Shown piece after piece: positions 45,654 to 53,632 of a stretch of DNA of 64,000 nt. Source of the stretch: Neotamlana nanhaiensis (GTDB taxonomy: Bacteria > Bacteroidota > Bacteroidia > Flavobacteriales > Flavobacteriaceae); NCBI RefSeq assembly GCF_000943555.1, contig NZ_JTDV01000003.1:403009-467008 (forward strand). The letters run 5' to 3'. Under the pieces are notes generated by a model that worked only from the letters and a program-made list of their open reading frames with translations, did no database searches and was not told the DNA's origin. Every line of letters starts with the position of its first letter. The stretch's first letter is position 1. The position numbers and the translations under genes were made by a program.

Positions 45654-45726
45654 TGACCGGGCTGGGGCTCGAACCCAGGACCCTCTCCTTAAAAGGGAGA
45701 TGCTCTACCAACTGAGCTACCCGGTC
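45654..45726 (-). tRNA. tRNA-Lys (TTT anticodon)
   Basis: The minus strand begins GACCGGGTAGCTCAGTTGG and ends CCCGGTC plus discriminator A. The anticodon loop CTTTTAA gives TTT, read as Lys. All arms are standard, 73 bases. CCA is not encoded. Confidence 0.97.
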
Positions 45727-45866
45727 TTGCAAGGCTTATATTGTTTGCGTTTGCGGGTGCAAATATAGAACCTTTATTCAATTAAACAATACTTTTTTTA
45801 AATTTTTTTTCGTTTTTTTGCACCCACTTATTCTATGTTTTTAATAATCAATTTGTAAGGTAAAAA

Positions 45867-46388
45867 ATGATAATAATTTTAATTGGATATATGGCTTCTG
45901 GGAAGTCTACAATAGGTAAAAAATTGGCTAAAAAACTAAATTATGATTTAATAGATTTAGATGATTATATTGAAGAAAAGGAACAATTAACCGTTACAGA
46001 TATTTTTAAAAACAAAGGCGAAATTTATTTTAGAAAGCAGGAAACACATTATTTAAAACAACTTTTAAGTGCTAATGAGTCGTTTATTTTATCATTAGGA
46101 GGCGGCACACCATGTTTTGGTAATAATATGGAGCTTATTTTAAATGAAACCAATGCAAAAAGTATTTATTTAAAAGCTTCATTACCTAAATTGGTTAAAA
46201 AACTGATTAAAAAGAAAGCGAAGCGCCCGTTAATAGCGCATATTGAAACAGAGGAAGCGCTTACCGAGTTTATTGGTAAGCATTTATTTGAACGTTCGGC
46301 GTTTTACAATCAAGCCGAAGTGGTTGTCGCTACGGATGGCAAATCGAAAAAAGAGATTGTTAACGAAATTGTTTCAAGGTTATTCTAA
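45867..46388 (+). CDS. aroK: Shikimate kinase
   Basis: A 173-residue P-loop kinase that phosphorylates shikimate on the way to chorismate. IILIGYMASGKSTIGKKLA is Walker A. LIDLDDYIEE holds the Mg- and shikimate-binding Asp, FRKQE and SLGGGTPCF bind shikimate, and KKKAKRPLI has the lid Arg. Length is normal. It converges with the PyrR-like gene, overlapping by nine bases. Confidence 0.96.
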   Translation: MIIILIGYMASGKSTIGKKLAKKLNYDLIDLDDYIEEKEQLTVTDIFKNKGEIYFRKQETHYLKQLLSANESFILSLGGGTPCFGNNMELILNETNAKSIYLKASLPKLVKKLIKKKAKRPLIAHIETEEALTEFIGKHLFERSAFYNQAEVVVATDGKSKKEIVNEIVSRLF

Positions 46389-46883
46389 AACAGCTTCAAA
46401 GGTTTTGCCTTCTAATACAATATTAATGTGTTCGTGAAGCGAGGTAGAAAGTGAAATCCCTTTAAAATCGGCTTTTACCGGATATTTTTTGTGATTTCGG
46501 TTTACCAAAACAGCCGTTTTAAATTGTTTTAAAGGCACATTTAAAAAATGTTTAACACCATAAATTAGGGTTGTGCCCGAGTTTAAAACGTCATCAACCA
46601 GAATAACCGATTTATCTTTATAATCTTCAGCCGAAATTGAAGTTTTTATTTCTGCTAACGGATTTTTTTTATCAATACTAACTTTACAAAGTATAGGTGT
46701 GATGCTCGATATTTTTTCAAGCATATGTTTTAGTTTTTTGGCAAATATATAACCGTTTTTATCAATTCCAGCCAAAACCACTTCGGTTTCATAAACGTTG
46801 GTTTCGTAAATTTGAAAAGCAATGCGTCTTATCTTATCATTAATTTCATCATGATTAAGTATTACATTATTCTTCACCGTCAT
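46380..46883 (-). CDS. PyrR-like phosphoribosyltransferase
   Basis: A 167-residue type I phosphoribosyltransferase with the PRPP motif VILVDDVLNSGTTLIYGV. AGIDKNGYIFAKKL and KTAVLVNRNHKKYPVKADF resemble PyrR and hypoxanthine/uracil phosphoribosyltransferases. PyrR regulates pyrimidine genes in Firmicutes; in Bacteroidota the role of such proteins is less clear. No pyrimidine gene is nearby. Its 3' end overlaps aroK by nine bases in convergent orientation; it follows the S4-domain gene by 30 bases. Confidence 0.82.
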   Translation of the reverse strand: MTVKNNVILNHDEINDKIRRIAFQIYETNVYETEVVLAGIDKNGYIFAKKLKHMLEKISSITPILCKVSIDKKNPLAEIKTSISAEDYKDKSVILVDDVLNSGTTLIYGVKHFLNVPLKQFKTAVLVNRNHKKYPVKADFKGISLSTSLHEHINIVLEGKTFEAVLE

Positions 46884-46913
46884 AATAATAAATTGTAAAA
46901 TTAAGCTATAAAA

Positions 46914-47285
46914 TTACTCATTTTCATCATAAAAATCATCAATATCGCGTCTATCTTTTTTAGTAGGTCGTCCAGTACCTTTTTTACGATAATAATCTTT
47001 CGAGAATTTTAGGAGTTCTTGCGCTTCAAATTCGGTTTTTGGGGTTAAATCGGTTCTATAAATATCAACCAATTTTGCGCCAACACGATTTGGTGGTATA
47101 TCATTTACTTTAAGTTTATAATTTATTTGGTTCTTTCTAACCTCTATGGTGTCTTGTGCATAAACCTCTCTGCTAGGTTTTATAGCGTCGCCATTTATTT
47201 TAACTTGTCCTTTTTTACAAGCTGTAGTGGCTAAACTACGGGTTTTGTAATAACGCACGCACCATAAATACTTATCAATTCGCAT
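46914..47285 (-). CDS. S4-domain RNA-binding protein, Hsp15-like
   Basis: A 123-residue basic protein with an N-terminal S4 domain: MRIDKYLWCVRYYKTRSLAT, then CKKGQVKINGDAIKPSREV. The C-terminus is charged (RKKGTGRPTKKDRRDIDDFY). Hsp15 in E. coli rescues stalled 50S subunits carrying peptidyl-tRNA; this is the nearest named relative, but equivalence is inference. It is 30 bases upstream of the PyrR-like gene and divergent from the FKBP gene. Confidence 0.85.
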   Translation of the reverse strand: MRIDKYLWCVRYYKTRSLATTACKKGQVKINGDAIKPSREVYAQDTIEVRKNQINYKLKVNDIPPNRVGAKLVDIYRTDLTPKTEFEAQELLKFSKDYYRKKGTGRPTKKDRRDIDDFYDENE

Positions 47286-47367
47286 ATTTTTATTGTAAAA
47301 ACTACGTTAATGTTATTGTGCAAGAATATATTAAAATTGTATCTTGCGCCTTCAAAAATAAGCAATA

Positions 47368-48381
47368 ATGAGAATAGAAAAAGTTACTTTATTAATTTTA
47401 GTATTAATTGTTGGTTTTGTGTCTTGTAAAAAAGATGATGATGCTGGGTCTACAGTTGTTGAAATAAGAGATCGTGGAGAACAACAAATAGCCGATAACG
47501 ATTCTATTATAAAATATTTGAGTACACATTATTTCAATAAAAGCGATTTTGATGGAAATACCAATCCTAAAATAGCCGATTTACGAATTACCGAAATTAC
47601 AACTGAAAATATATCTGCTGATGCTGATTCTATTTTAATAAATCAATTAAGAGATGTTAATACTAATCCAGATGGTAAATTAGTAAAATACGAAACAGTG
47701 TTTGCTGATACTAATTATGAATATTATGTTTTAATATTAAACGAAGGTTATTCTGAAGCGCCTTCTCCTACTTTTGCCGATAATATTTTAGTTACTTATG
47801 AAGGGTTTACATTAGATAATGAGGTTTTTGATAGTTCAATACTACCTGTTGAATTTGACCTGATAGGTGATGGTGTAAACACAGCAGGTTTAGTGCCTAT
47901 TTGGAGGAAAGTGTTGCCTAGATTTAAAACTGCAGAAGGCTTCGTTGAGCAACCGGATGGTCTTGTAGAATATTATAATCACGGTACAGGAGTTATGTTT
48001 GCGCCTTCAGGTTTGGGGTATTTTGCAACGACAAGTGCAGGAATTCCTTCGTATTCACCTTTAATTTTTAAGTTTGAATTATTTAAAAAATATGAGAATG
48101 ACCATGATGGTGATGGTGTACCGTCTTATATGGAAGATATAGATGGTGATGGTGAATTTACTATTAATTATGATGATTTAAGTGGTGACGATACCGATGA
48201 TGATACCGATGGAGATGGCACACCAGATTATATTGATATTGATGATGATGGCGATGGTATTGCAACCATTTATGAAGATATAGATGAGGATGGCGATCCA
48301 ACAAACGATGACACTAATGGAAATACTATTCCGAATTATCGAGATCCAGAAGATACATTATCGAATTTAGATAACGACTAA
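47368..48381 (+). CDS. FKBP-type peptidyl-prolyl isomerase lipoprotein with Asp-rich repeats
   Basis: A 337-residue lipoprotein: LLILVLIVGFVSC with lipidated Cys near 20. An FKBP-like domain spans about residues 105-235 (ILVTYEGFTLDNEVFDSS, YYNHGTGVMFAPSGLGYF, IPSYSPLIFKFELFK). The last 95 residues are Asp-rich repeats (DHDGDGVPSYMEDIDGDGE, DTDGDGTPDYIDIDDDGDG) like thrombospondin type 3 or EF-hand-like calcium sites. It should sit on an outer leaflet and help proteins fold in a calcium-rich setting. It is divergent from the S4 gene. Confidence 0.88.
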   Translation: MRIEKVTLLILVLIVGFVSCKKDDDAGSTVVEIRDRGEQQIADNDSIIKYLSTHYFNKSDFDGNTNPKIADLRITEITTENISADADSILINQLRDVNTNPDGKLVKYETVFADTNYEYYVLILNEGYSEAPSPTFADNILVTYEGFTLDNEVFDSSILPVEFDLIGDGVNTAGLVPIWRKVLPRFKTAEGFVEQPDGLVEYYNHGTGVMFAPSGLGYFATTSAGIPSYSPLIFKFELFKKYENDHDGDGVPSYMEDIDGDGEFTINYDDLSGDDTDDDTDGDGTPDYIDIDDDGDGIATIYEDIDEDGDPTNDDTNGNTIPNYRDPEDTLSNLDND

Positions 48382-48386
48382 AACAT

Positions 48387-48416
48387 AAAAAACCTCGCCA
48401 TTTGCGAGGTTTTTTT
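48387..48416. terminator. Terminator after the FKBP gene
   Basis: AACCTCGC and GCGAGGTT surround a five-base loop and are followed by T residues; A residues before the stem allow use from the opposite strand, where the outer-membrane protein gene ends 22 bases away. Confidence 0.85.
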
Positions 48417-48437
48417 ATGCTTTAAAGTTTTTCTGTT

Positions 48438-49031
48438 TTATAAAATAATAGATAAACTTAAAATTAATTGGTCTGGACGCGTATCTAGTCGGTTAGTGCC
48501 GGCACCATTATTATCTAAAAAAGTGGCTTCATTTTCGCTAAACCCACGTTCGTAGCGTAAATCAATACCAACTTTTTTTAAGCTTAAGCCAATACCAAAG
48601 TTTAGGCCAACCGAGAAATCTTCTTCAATTTCTCCAAGGGTAATATCATCAAATTCCGAATCTAATATATATTGTAATGAAGGGCCAGCAAAAACACTAA
48701 CAGGGCCTATAATTTTAGCACCTAATAATAAGGGCGCATCTAATTTTTGCATGCTAAATTCGTCTTCTCTATAATCACTTTTTGTGCTGGTATAAACCAA
48801 TTCTGGTCTAAAAAATACTTTGGTGCCTACTTTACCAAAAATACCAAAATGGTAACCAATATTTCGTTCTGGGTGTTCGTACGAATCTGCTGCAGAGTTA
48901 AAATAATCGCCATTTGCATTGTAATTTATACCGCCTTTAAAACCAAAACCACTTGCAGTTTGTGCCATTGTTATGGCAGGAATACTAACAATAGCAATTA
49001 ATACTAAAATAAACTTTTTAGAAATTTTCAT
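48438..49031 (-). CDS. Outer-membrane beta-barrel protein (PorT/OMP_b-brl type)
   Basis: A 197-residue protein. MKISKKFILVLIAIVSIPAI leads a signal peptide cut after TMAQ. The mature part is made of alternating amphipathic strands (FGFKGGINYN, VFFRPELVYTS, VSVFAGPSLQYIL, KVGIDLRYERGF) and ends LILSLSIIL, as outer-membrane barrels do. Small barrels of this kind are common in Bacteroidota; the role is unknown. It ends 56 bases from the FKBP gene on the other strand. Confidence 0.82.
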   Translation of the reverse strand: MKISKKFILVLIAIVSIPAITMAQTASGFGFKGGINYNANGDYFNSAADSYEHPERNIGYHFGIFGKVGTKVFFRPELVYTSTKSDYREDEFSMQKLDAPLLLGAKIIGPVSVFAGPSLQYILDSEFDDITLGEIEEDFSVGLNFGIGLSLKKVGIDLRYERGFSENEATFLDNNGAGTNRLDTRPDQLILSLSIIL

Positions 49032-49246
49032 AATGTTCGTTTTTAAGATTTTGTTTGTACAATCAAAAACGTTGCCAAACGGATATTATTTTCTTTTCGA
49101 TTGAAATTAAATGAATCATCATTCATGTTAAAATTAATTAATTTATCTAAATTTTTCAGAATTAAAGCTCATAATACTGATTTGAATTTTACGCAAAACG
49201 CCATTAAGAAAATCAACATTAATAATTAATTTCATTTTTCAGTGAT

Positions 49247-49254
49247 TATCTTTG
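49247..49254 (+). promoter_or_regulatory. Bacteroidota -7 promoter box for tgt
   Basis: TATCTTTG fits TAnnTTTG and ends 21 bases before the tgt ATG. The longer reading frame from TTG at 49252 begins inside this box, which supports the ATG at 49276. Confidence 0.6.
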
Positions 49255-49275
49255 CAGCCTTACAGAATTGAACTG

Positions 49276-50406
49276 ATGAAATTTGAATTAAAAGCAAACG
49301 ACCCCAATAGCAAAGCACGAGCAGGAAAATTAACTTTAGATCACGGTGTTATTGAAACACCTATTTTTATGCCTGTTGGTACCGTTGCCACTGTAAAAGG
49401 CGTGCATCAACGTGAGTTAAAAAACGATATAAATCCCGATATTATTCTGGGTAATACCTACCATTTATATTTACGTCCGCAAACACCAATTTTAGAGAAA
49501 GCAGGTGGTTTACATAAGTTTATGAACTGGGATCGAAACATTTTAACCGATTCTGGAGGTTACCAAGTGTATTCGCTTTCGGCAAACCGAAAAATTAAAG
49601 AAGAAGGTGTAAAATTTAAAAGTCATATCGATGGCAGTTACCATACGTTTACACCAGAAAATGTTATGGAAATTCAGCGTACCATTGGTGCCGATATTAT
49701 TATGGCTTTCGATGAGTGTACACCATACCCATGCGATTATAATTATGCCAAACGCTCTATGCACATGACGCATCGTTGGTTAGATAGATGTATCAATCAT
49801 CTTGAAAAAACACCTTTAAAGTATGGTTATAATCAGGCGTTTTTTCCAATAGTTCAAGGTAGTACTTATAAAGATTTAAGGCAACAATCGGCCGAATATA
49901 TAGCCAACGCAGGCGCTTTTGGTAATGCTATTGGCGGACTTTCGGTGGGCGAACCTGCAGAAGAAATGTATGCCATGACCGATGTAGTTTGTAATATTTT
50001 ACCAGAAGATAAACCAAGATATTTAATGGGAGTGGGTACACCAATCAATATTTTAGAAAATATTGCGTTAGGTGTAGACATGTTTGATTGCGTAATGCCA
50101 ACCAGAAATGCAAGAAACGGGATGTTATTTACCGCCCATGGAACCATAAATATTAAAAATTTAAAATGGGCTGAAGATTTTTCGCCTATAGATGAAATGG
50201 GGATAACATTTGTTGATACCGAGTATAGTAAAGCCTATTTAAGGCATTTATTTACGGTTAACGAATTGTTAGGTAAACAAATAGCAACCATTCATAACTT
50301 AGGATTTTATTTGTGGTTGGTTCGAGAAGCTAGAAAACATATATTAGCAGGAGATTTTGCAGTATGGAAAGATAAAATGGTAAAACAAATGGACAAGCGT
50401 TTATAG
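49276..50406 (+). CDS. tgt: Queuine/preQ1 tRNA-ribosyltransferase
   Basis: A 376-residue TIM-barrel enzyme that swaps guanine 34 for preQ1 in tRNAs for Asp, Asn, His and Tyr. FMPVGTVATVKGV, GNTYHLYLRP, LTDSGGYQVYSL (catalytic Asp), IIMAFDECTPYP, AIGGLSVGEP and DMFDCVMPTRNARNG (nucleophile Asp) are present. In the zinc region the usual CxCxxC is absent: the segment reads ITFVDTEYSKAYLRHLF, though the following NEL and HNLGFY remain. Start chosen at ATG 49276 rather than TTG 49252. It probably has its own promoter; the LptF/LptG gene follows 75 bases on. Confidence 0.95.
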   Translation: MKFELKANDPNSKARAGKLTLDHGVIETPIFMPVGTVATVKGVHQRELKNDINPDIILGNTYHLYLRPQTPILEKAGGLHKFMNWDRNILTDSGGYQVYSLSANRKIKEEGVKFKSHIDGSYHTFTPENVMEIQRTIGADIIMAFDECTPYPCDYNYAKRSMHMTHRWLDRCINHLEKTPLKYGYNQAFFPIVQGSTYKDLRQQSAEYIANAGAFGNAIGGLSVGEPAEEMYAMTDVVCNILPEDKPRYLMGVGTPINILENIALGVDMFDCVMPTRNARNGMLFTAHGTINIKNLKWAEDFSPIDEMGITFVDTEYSKAYLRHLFTVNELLGKQIATIHNLGFYLWLVREARKHILAGDFAVWKDKMVKQMDKRL

Positions 50407-50481
50407 TTTTTACCTGCTTAAAATCTTACTTTAAATAGTTGTTTAAAACAAAAAGTGCTTCTGTAATGAAGCAATTAGCGA

Positions 50482-51558
50482 ATGAAAATATTAGACTGGT
50501 ACATATTAAAACGTTATTTGTTTACCTTTTTTATGATGTTGCTGTTGTTTATACCTATTGGAATTACAGTGCATTTAGCAGAAAAAATTGGTAAAATTCT
50601 TGAAAATGAAGTACCATTAAATGAAGTGTTACTGTATTTATTAGACTTTACTATTTACTTCGCGCACATTCTTTTTCCATTGTTTTTGTTTATTTCGGTA
50701 ATATGGTTTACATCAAAATTGGCCAATAATACCGAGGTGATTGCCTTTTTAAGTTCGGGCGTATCGTTTTATAGGTTTTTACGTCCTTATATGATTGGCG
50801 CAACCATTGTGGGCATTTTAGCGATAATTTTAGGGTTATTTTTAGCTCCAAAGGCAAGTGAAGGCTTTAATAATTTTAGCTATAAATATTTTAAACGGAA
50901 TAAAGGCGTTGTTGAAAACACCAATGTTTTTAGGCAAATTAACGATAACGATATTATTTATGTAAGTTATTTTGATGTAAAACGAAATAAGGGTTCTAAT
51001 TTTACTTTAGAGCATTTTGAAGATGACCAATTAAAATATAAAATGTACGCTTCAAATATTGTTTATAATGAAGCCGATTCAACTTACACCTTAACCAATT
51101 ACGTAAAACGAACTATAGGTGAAAATAATGACGAACTCGAAATTTTAAAGAAAAAAGATACTGTTTTTAGTTTCGAGGTAGACGATTTAATACCCGAAAT
51201 ATTCGCCGCCGAAACTAAAATGTATGGCGACTTAAAACGCTTTATTGCTAAAGAAGAGGCCAGAGGATCATCAAACGTTGGGCGTTTTAAGTTGGTATTA
51301 TACCGTAAGTGGAGTTTACCGGTTTCGGTGTTTATTTTAACGTTAATAGCGGTGGCTGTATCGTCAATAAAAAGGCGAGGCGGTATGGGAGTAAACCTAG
51401 CATTAGGAATTTGTATTGCTATGGTTTTTGTGTTTTTCGATAAGATTTTTGGGGTAATGGCAGAACAATCAGATTTTTCCCCAATTATTGCAGTATGGTT
51501 TCCTAACTTTATTTTTAGCATTTTAGCTATATACCTTTTATATAATGCCAAACGCTAA
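50482..51558 (+). CDS. LptF/LptG family permease
   Basis: A 358-residue inner-membrane protein of the YjgP/YjgQ family, the permease that with LptB extracts lipopolysaccharide from the inner membrane. MKILDWYILKRYLFTFFMML is the typical N-terminus. Three membrane spans come early, then a periplasmic beta domain (about 130-260), then three spans near the C-terminus. FTSKLANNTEVIAFLSSGVS is the cytoplasmic coupling region. It overlaps the start of the next gene by 14 bases. Whether this is LptF or LptG cannot be decided. Confidence 0.9.
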   Translation: MKILDWYILKRYLFTFFMMLLLFIPIGITVHLAEKIGKILENEVPLNEVLLYLLDFTIYFAHILFPLFLFISVIWFTSKLANNTEVIAFLSSGVSFYRFLRPYMIGATIVGILAIILGLFLAPKASEGFNNFSYKYFKRNKGVVENTNVFRQINDNDIIYVSYFDVKRNKGSNFTLEHFEDDQLKYKMYASNIVYNEADSTYTLTNYVKRTIGENNDELEILKKKDTVFSFEVDDLIPEIFAAETKMYGDLKRFIAKEEARGSSNVGRFKLVLYRKWSLPVSVFILTLIAVAVSSIKRRGGMGVNLALGICIAMVFVFFDKIFGVMAEQSDFSPIIAVWFPNFIFSILAIYLLYNAKR

Positions 51559-52441
51559 CTTAAAAAGTTACCTGCATTTACATCTTTTAGTATTTATTGC
51601 AGGTTTTACGGCTATTCTTGGTGAACTTATTTCAATTTCTGCAGTTCCTTTAGTGTGGTTTCGTATGGTGTTTGCTTCGGTTTTAATGCTTATTTATATT
51701 AAAGTCGCTAAAATTAGTTTAAAAATTCAGTTAAAATCTATTTTTAAATTGGCTTTAGCTGGTGTTATTATAGCTTTACATTGGATTACTTTTTTTGGAG
51801 CCATCGACGAAGCTAATATTTCCATAGCCTTAGCTATGTTTTCCACTGGAGCTTTTTTTGCATCTTTTATCGAACCTATCATTTACAAACGTCGAATTAT
51901 ATGGTACGAAATTGTATTTGGTTTAATTGTGGTTTTAGGAGTTTTTATTATAACTCAAAGTGAAATAAAGTATATTACGGGAATTGTTTTAGGAATTTCT
52001 TCTGCATTTTTTTCATCATTATTTGCTGTTTTAAATGGAAGCTTTTTAAAGAAGCATTCGGCTACAGTAATATCGTTTTACGAATTTTTAAGTGGTATCG
52101 TATTTATTTCGTTGTATATTTTAATTTTTAAAGACGGATTTTCAACTCAATTTTTCAGTCTTAGTAAGCCAGATTTTATCTATTTGTTTATTTTGGCATC
52201 GGTTTGTACCACTTATGCCTTTATCGCTTCGGTTTATATAATGAAAGATATTAGTCCGTTTACGGTGGTGTTAACATACAATTTAGAACCTGTTTACGGC
52301 ATTGTTTTGGCCGTAATTTTATTCCCTGAAAAGGAAAAAATGACTTCTAATTTTTACATTGGAGCGGCAATAATATTAGCAGTTGTACTGTTAAATGCCT
52401 CATTAAAATACCGAAGAAAACGAAAAAGAAAACTTAGTTAG
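51545..52441 (+). CDS. EamA/DMT-family transporter
   Basis: A 298-residue membrane protein with about ten hydrophobic segments in two EamA repeats. The first covers about residues 8-140 (GFTAILGELISISAVPLVWF); the second, about 150-290, ends YNLEPVYGIVLAVILFPEKE, a family signature. These proteins export small metabolites such as amino acids; the substrate is unknown. The start lies inside the end of the LptF/LptG gene (14-base overlap), which suggests co-translation. The C-terminus is basic (YRRKRKRKLS). Confidence 0.9.
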   Translation: MPNANLKSYLHLHLLVFIAGFTAILGELISISAVPLVWFRMVFASVLMLIYIKVAKISLKIQLKSIFKLALAGVIIALHWITFFGAIDEANISIALAMFSTGAFFASFIEPIIYKRRIIWYEIVFGLIVVLGVFIITQSEIKYITGIVLGISSAFFSSLFAVLNGSFLKKHSATVISFYEFLSGIVFISLYILIFKDGFSTQFFSLSKPDFIYLFILASVCTTYAFIASVYIMKDISPFTVVLTYNLEPVYGIVLAVILFPEKEKMTSNFYIGAAIILAVVLLNASLKYRRKRKRKLS

Positions 52442-52463
52442 CCGTTAAAAGCTATAAAGTTTT

Positions 52464-52471
52464 TATATTTG
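52464..52471 (+). promoter_or_regulatory. Candidate -7 promoter box for accA
   Basis: TATATTTG fits TAnnTTTG and ends 39 bases before the accA ATG. Confidence 0.55.
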
Positions 52472-52510
52472 TACACTAACCAAAATTTAAAATTACATTA
52501 AAAAATTCTT

Positions 52511-53464
52511 ATGGAATATTTAGAATTTGAACTCCCAATAAAAGAACTTGAAGACCAATTAGATAAATGTAAAGTTATTGGTGAAGAGAGTGAAGTAGAT
52601 GTTACTGAAACCTGTTCACAAATAGAAAAAAAGCTTGCAGATACTAAAAAGGAACTATACAAAAACCTAACGCCATGGCAGCGTGTGCAGTTATCGCGCC
52701 ATCCTAATCGTCCGTATACCTTAGATTATATCAAGGCTATTTGTGGCGATTCTTTTTTAGAATTACATGGCGATCGTAGTTTTAAAGATGATAAAGCTAT
52801 GATTGGTGGTTTAGGTAAAATTGGCGACCAAAGTTTTATGTTTATTGGTCAGCAAAAAGGATATAATACAAAAACAAGACAATACCGAAATTTCGGGATG
52901 GCAAATCCTGAAGGCTACCGTAAAGCATTACGTTTAATGAAATCGGCAGAGAAGTTTGGTATTCCGGTGGTTACACTTTTAGATACACCTGGTGCTTACC
53001 CTGGTTTAGAAGCCGAAGAACGCGGACAAGGTGAAGCTATTGCTAGAAATATTTTAGAAATGACACGTTTAGAAGTGCCTGTAATTACTATTATTATTGG
53101 TGAAGGTGCTTCTGGTGGAGCTTTAGGTATTGGTGTTGGTGATAAAGTTTTAATGCTTGAAAATACTTGGTATTCTGTAATTTCTCCTGAATCTTGTTCG
53201 TCTATTTTATGGCGTAGCTGGGAATATAAAGAACAAGCTGCTGAAGCTTTAAAGTTAACAGCTTCAGACATGAAAAAACTTAAATTAGTAGACGAGATTA
53301 TTAAAGAACCTCTTGGTGGTGCGCATAGAGATCGCGAAAAAACATTTACAACAGTGAGTAATGCTATTGTAAAATCGTACGAGGCTTTAAAAACGTTATC
53401 TCCTAAAGATTTAGTAGCGCAACGTATGGATAAATACTCGCAAATGGGTGTTTTTAAAGGTTAA
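52511..53464 (+). CDS. accA: Acetyl-CoA carboxylase carboxyltransferase subunit alpha
   Basis: A 317-residue subunit that, with AccD, moves the carboxyl group from biotin to acetyl-CoA to make malonyl-CoA. The N-terminus is [79 protein letters not shown] and [16 protein letters not shown] are diagnostic. No accD is nearby, as is usual in Bacteroidota. Its product, malonyl-CoA, is also the expected extender for the NRPS/PKS cluster, but no link beyond shared supply is implied. Confidence 0.98.
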   Translation: MEYLEFELPIKELEDQLDKCKVIGEESEVDVTETCSQIEKKLADTKKELYKNLTPWQRVQLSRHPNRPYTLDYIKAICGDSFLELHGDRSFKDDKAMIGGLGKIGDQSFMFIGQQKGYNTKTRQYRNFGMANPEGYRKALRLMKSAEKFGIPVVTLLDTPGAYPGLEAEERGQGEAIARNILEMTRLEVPVITIIIGEGASGGALGIGVGDKVLMLENTWYSVISPESCSSILWRSWEYKEQAAEALKLTASDMKKLKLVDEIIKEPLGGAHRDREKTFTTVSNAIVKSYEALKTLSPKDLVAQRMDKYSQMGVFKG

Positions 53465-53487
53465 ACGCGTTTTACATAAAAAATTTA

Positions 53488-53520
53488 AAATCTGAAGTGT
53501 CATGACTTCAGATTTTTTTT
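53488..53520 (+). terminator. Rho-independent terminator after accA
   Basis: AAATCTGAAGT and ACTTCAGATTT form an 11-bp stem with a 6-base loop, followed by T residues. Confidence 0.92.
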
Positions 53521-53619
53521 ATGCTTATTCACAATTTTTTTAAGTTATTAACAGTTAAATTGTTAAACCTTAGTGAACAAACCTCATGTTTTTTTAAACT
53601 AAGTTCACTTCTTTTTACT

Positions 53620-53627
53620 TACTTTCG
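53620..53627 (+). promoter_or_regulatory. Candidate -7 promoter box close to the dnaB start
   Basis: TACTTTCG is one base from TAnnTTTG and ends five bases before the dnaB ATG at 53633. If used, the message would be almost leaderless. Confidence 0.4.
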
Positions 53628-53632
53628 TAGTT

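Noticed and set aside
45492..45726. The two tRNA genes as an integration hotspot
   Set aside because: I found no integrase and no duplicated tRNA 3' end on either side.
49252..49275. Longer Tgt from TTG 49252
   Set aside because: It begins inside a TATCTTTG box; family N-terminus starts at ATG 49276.
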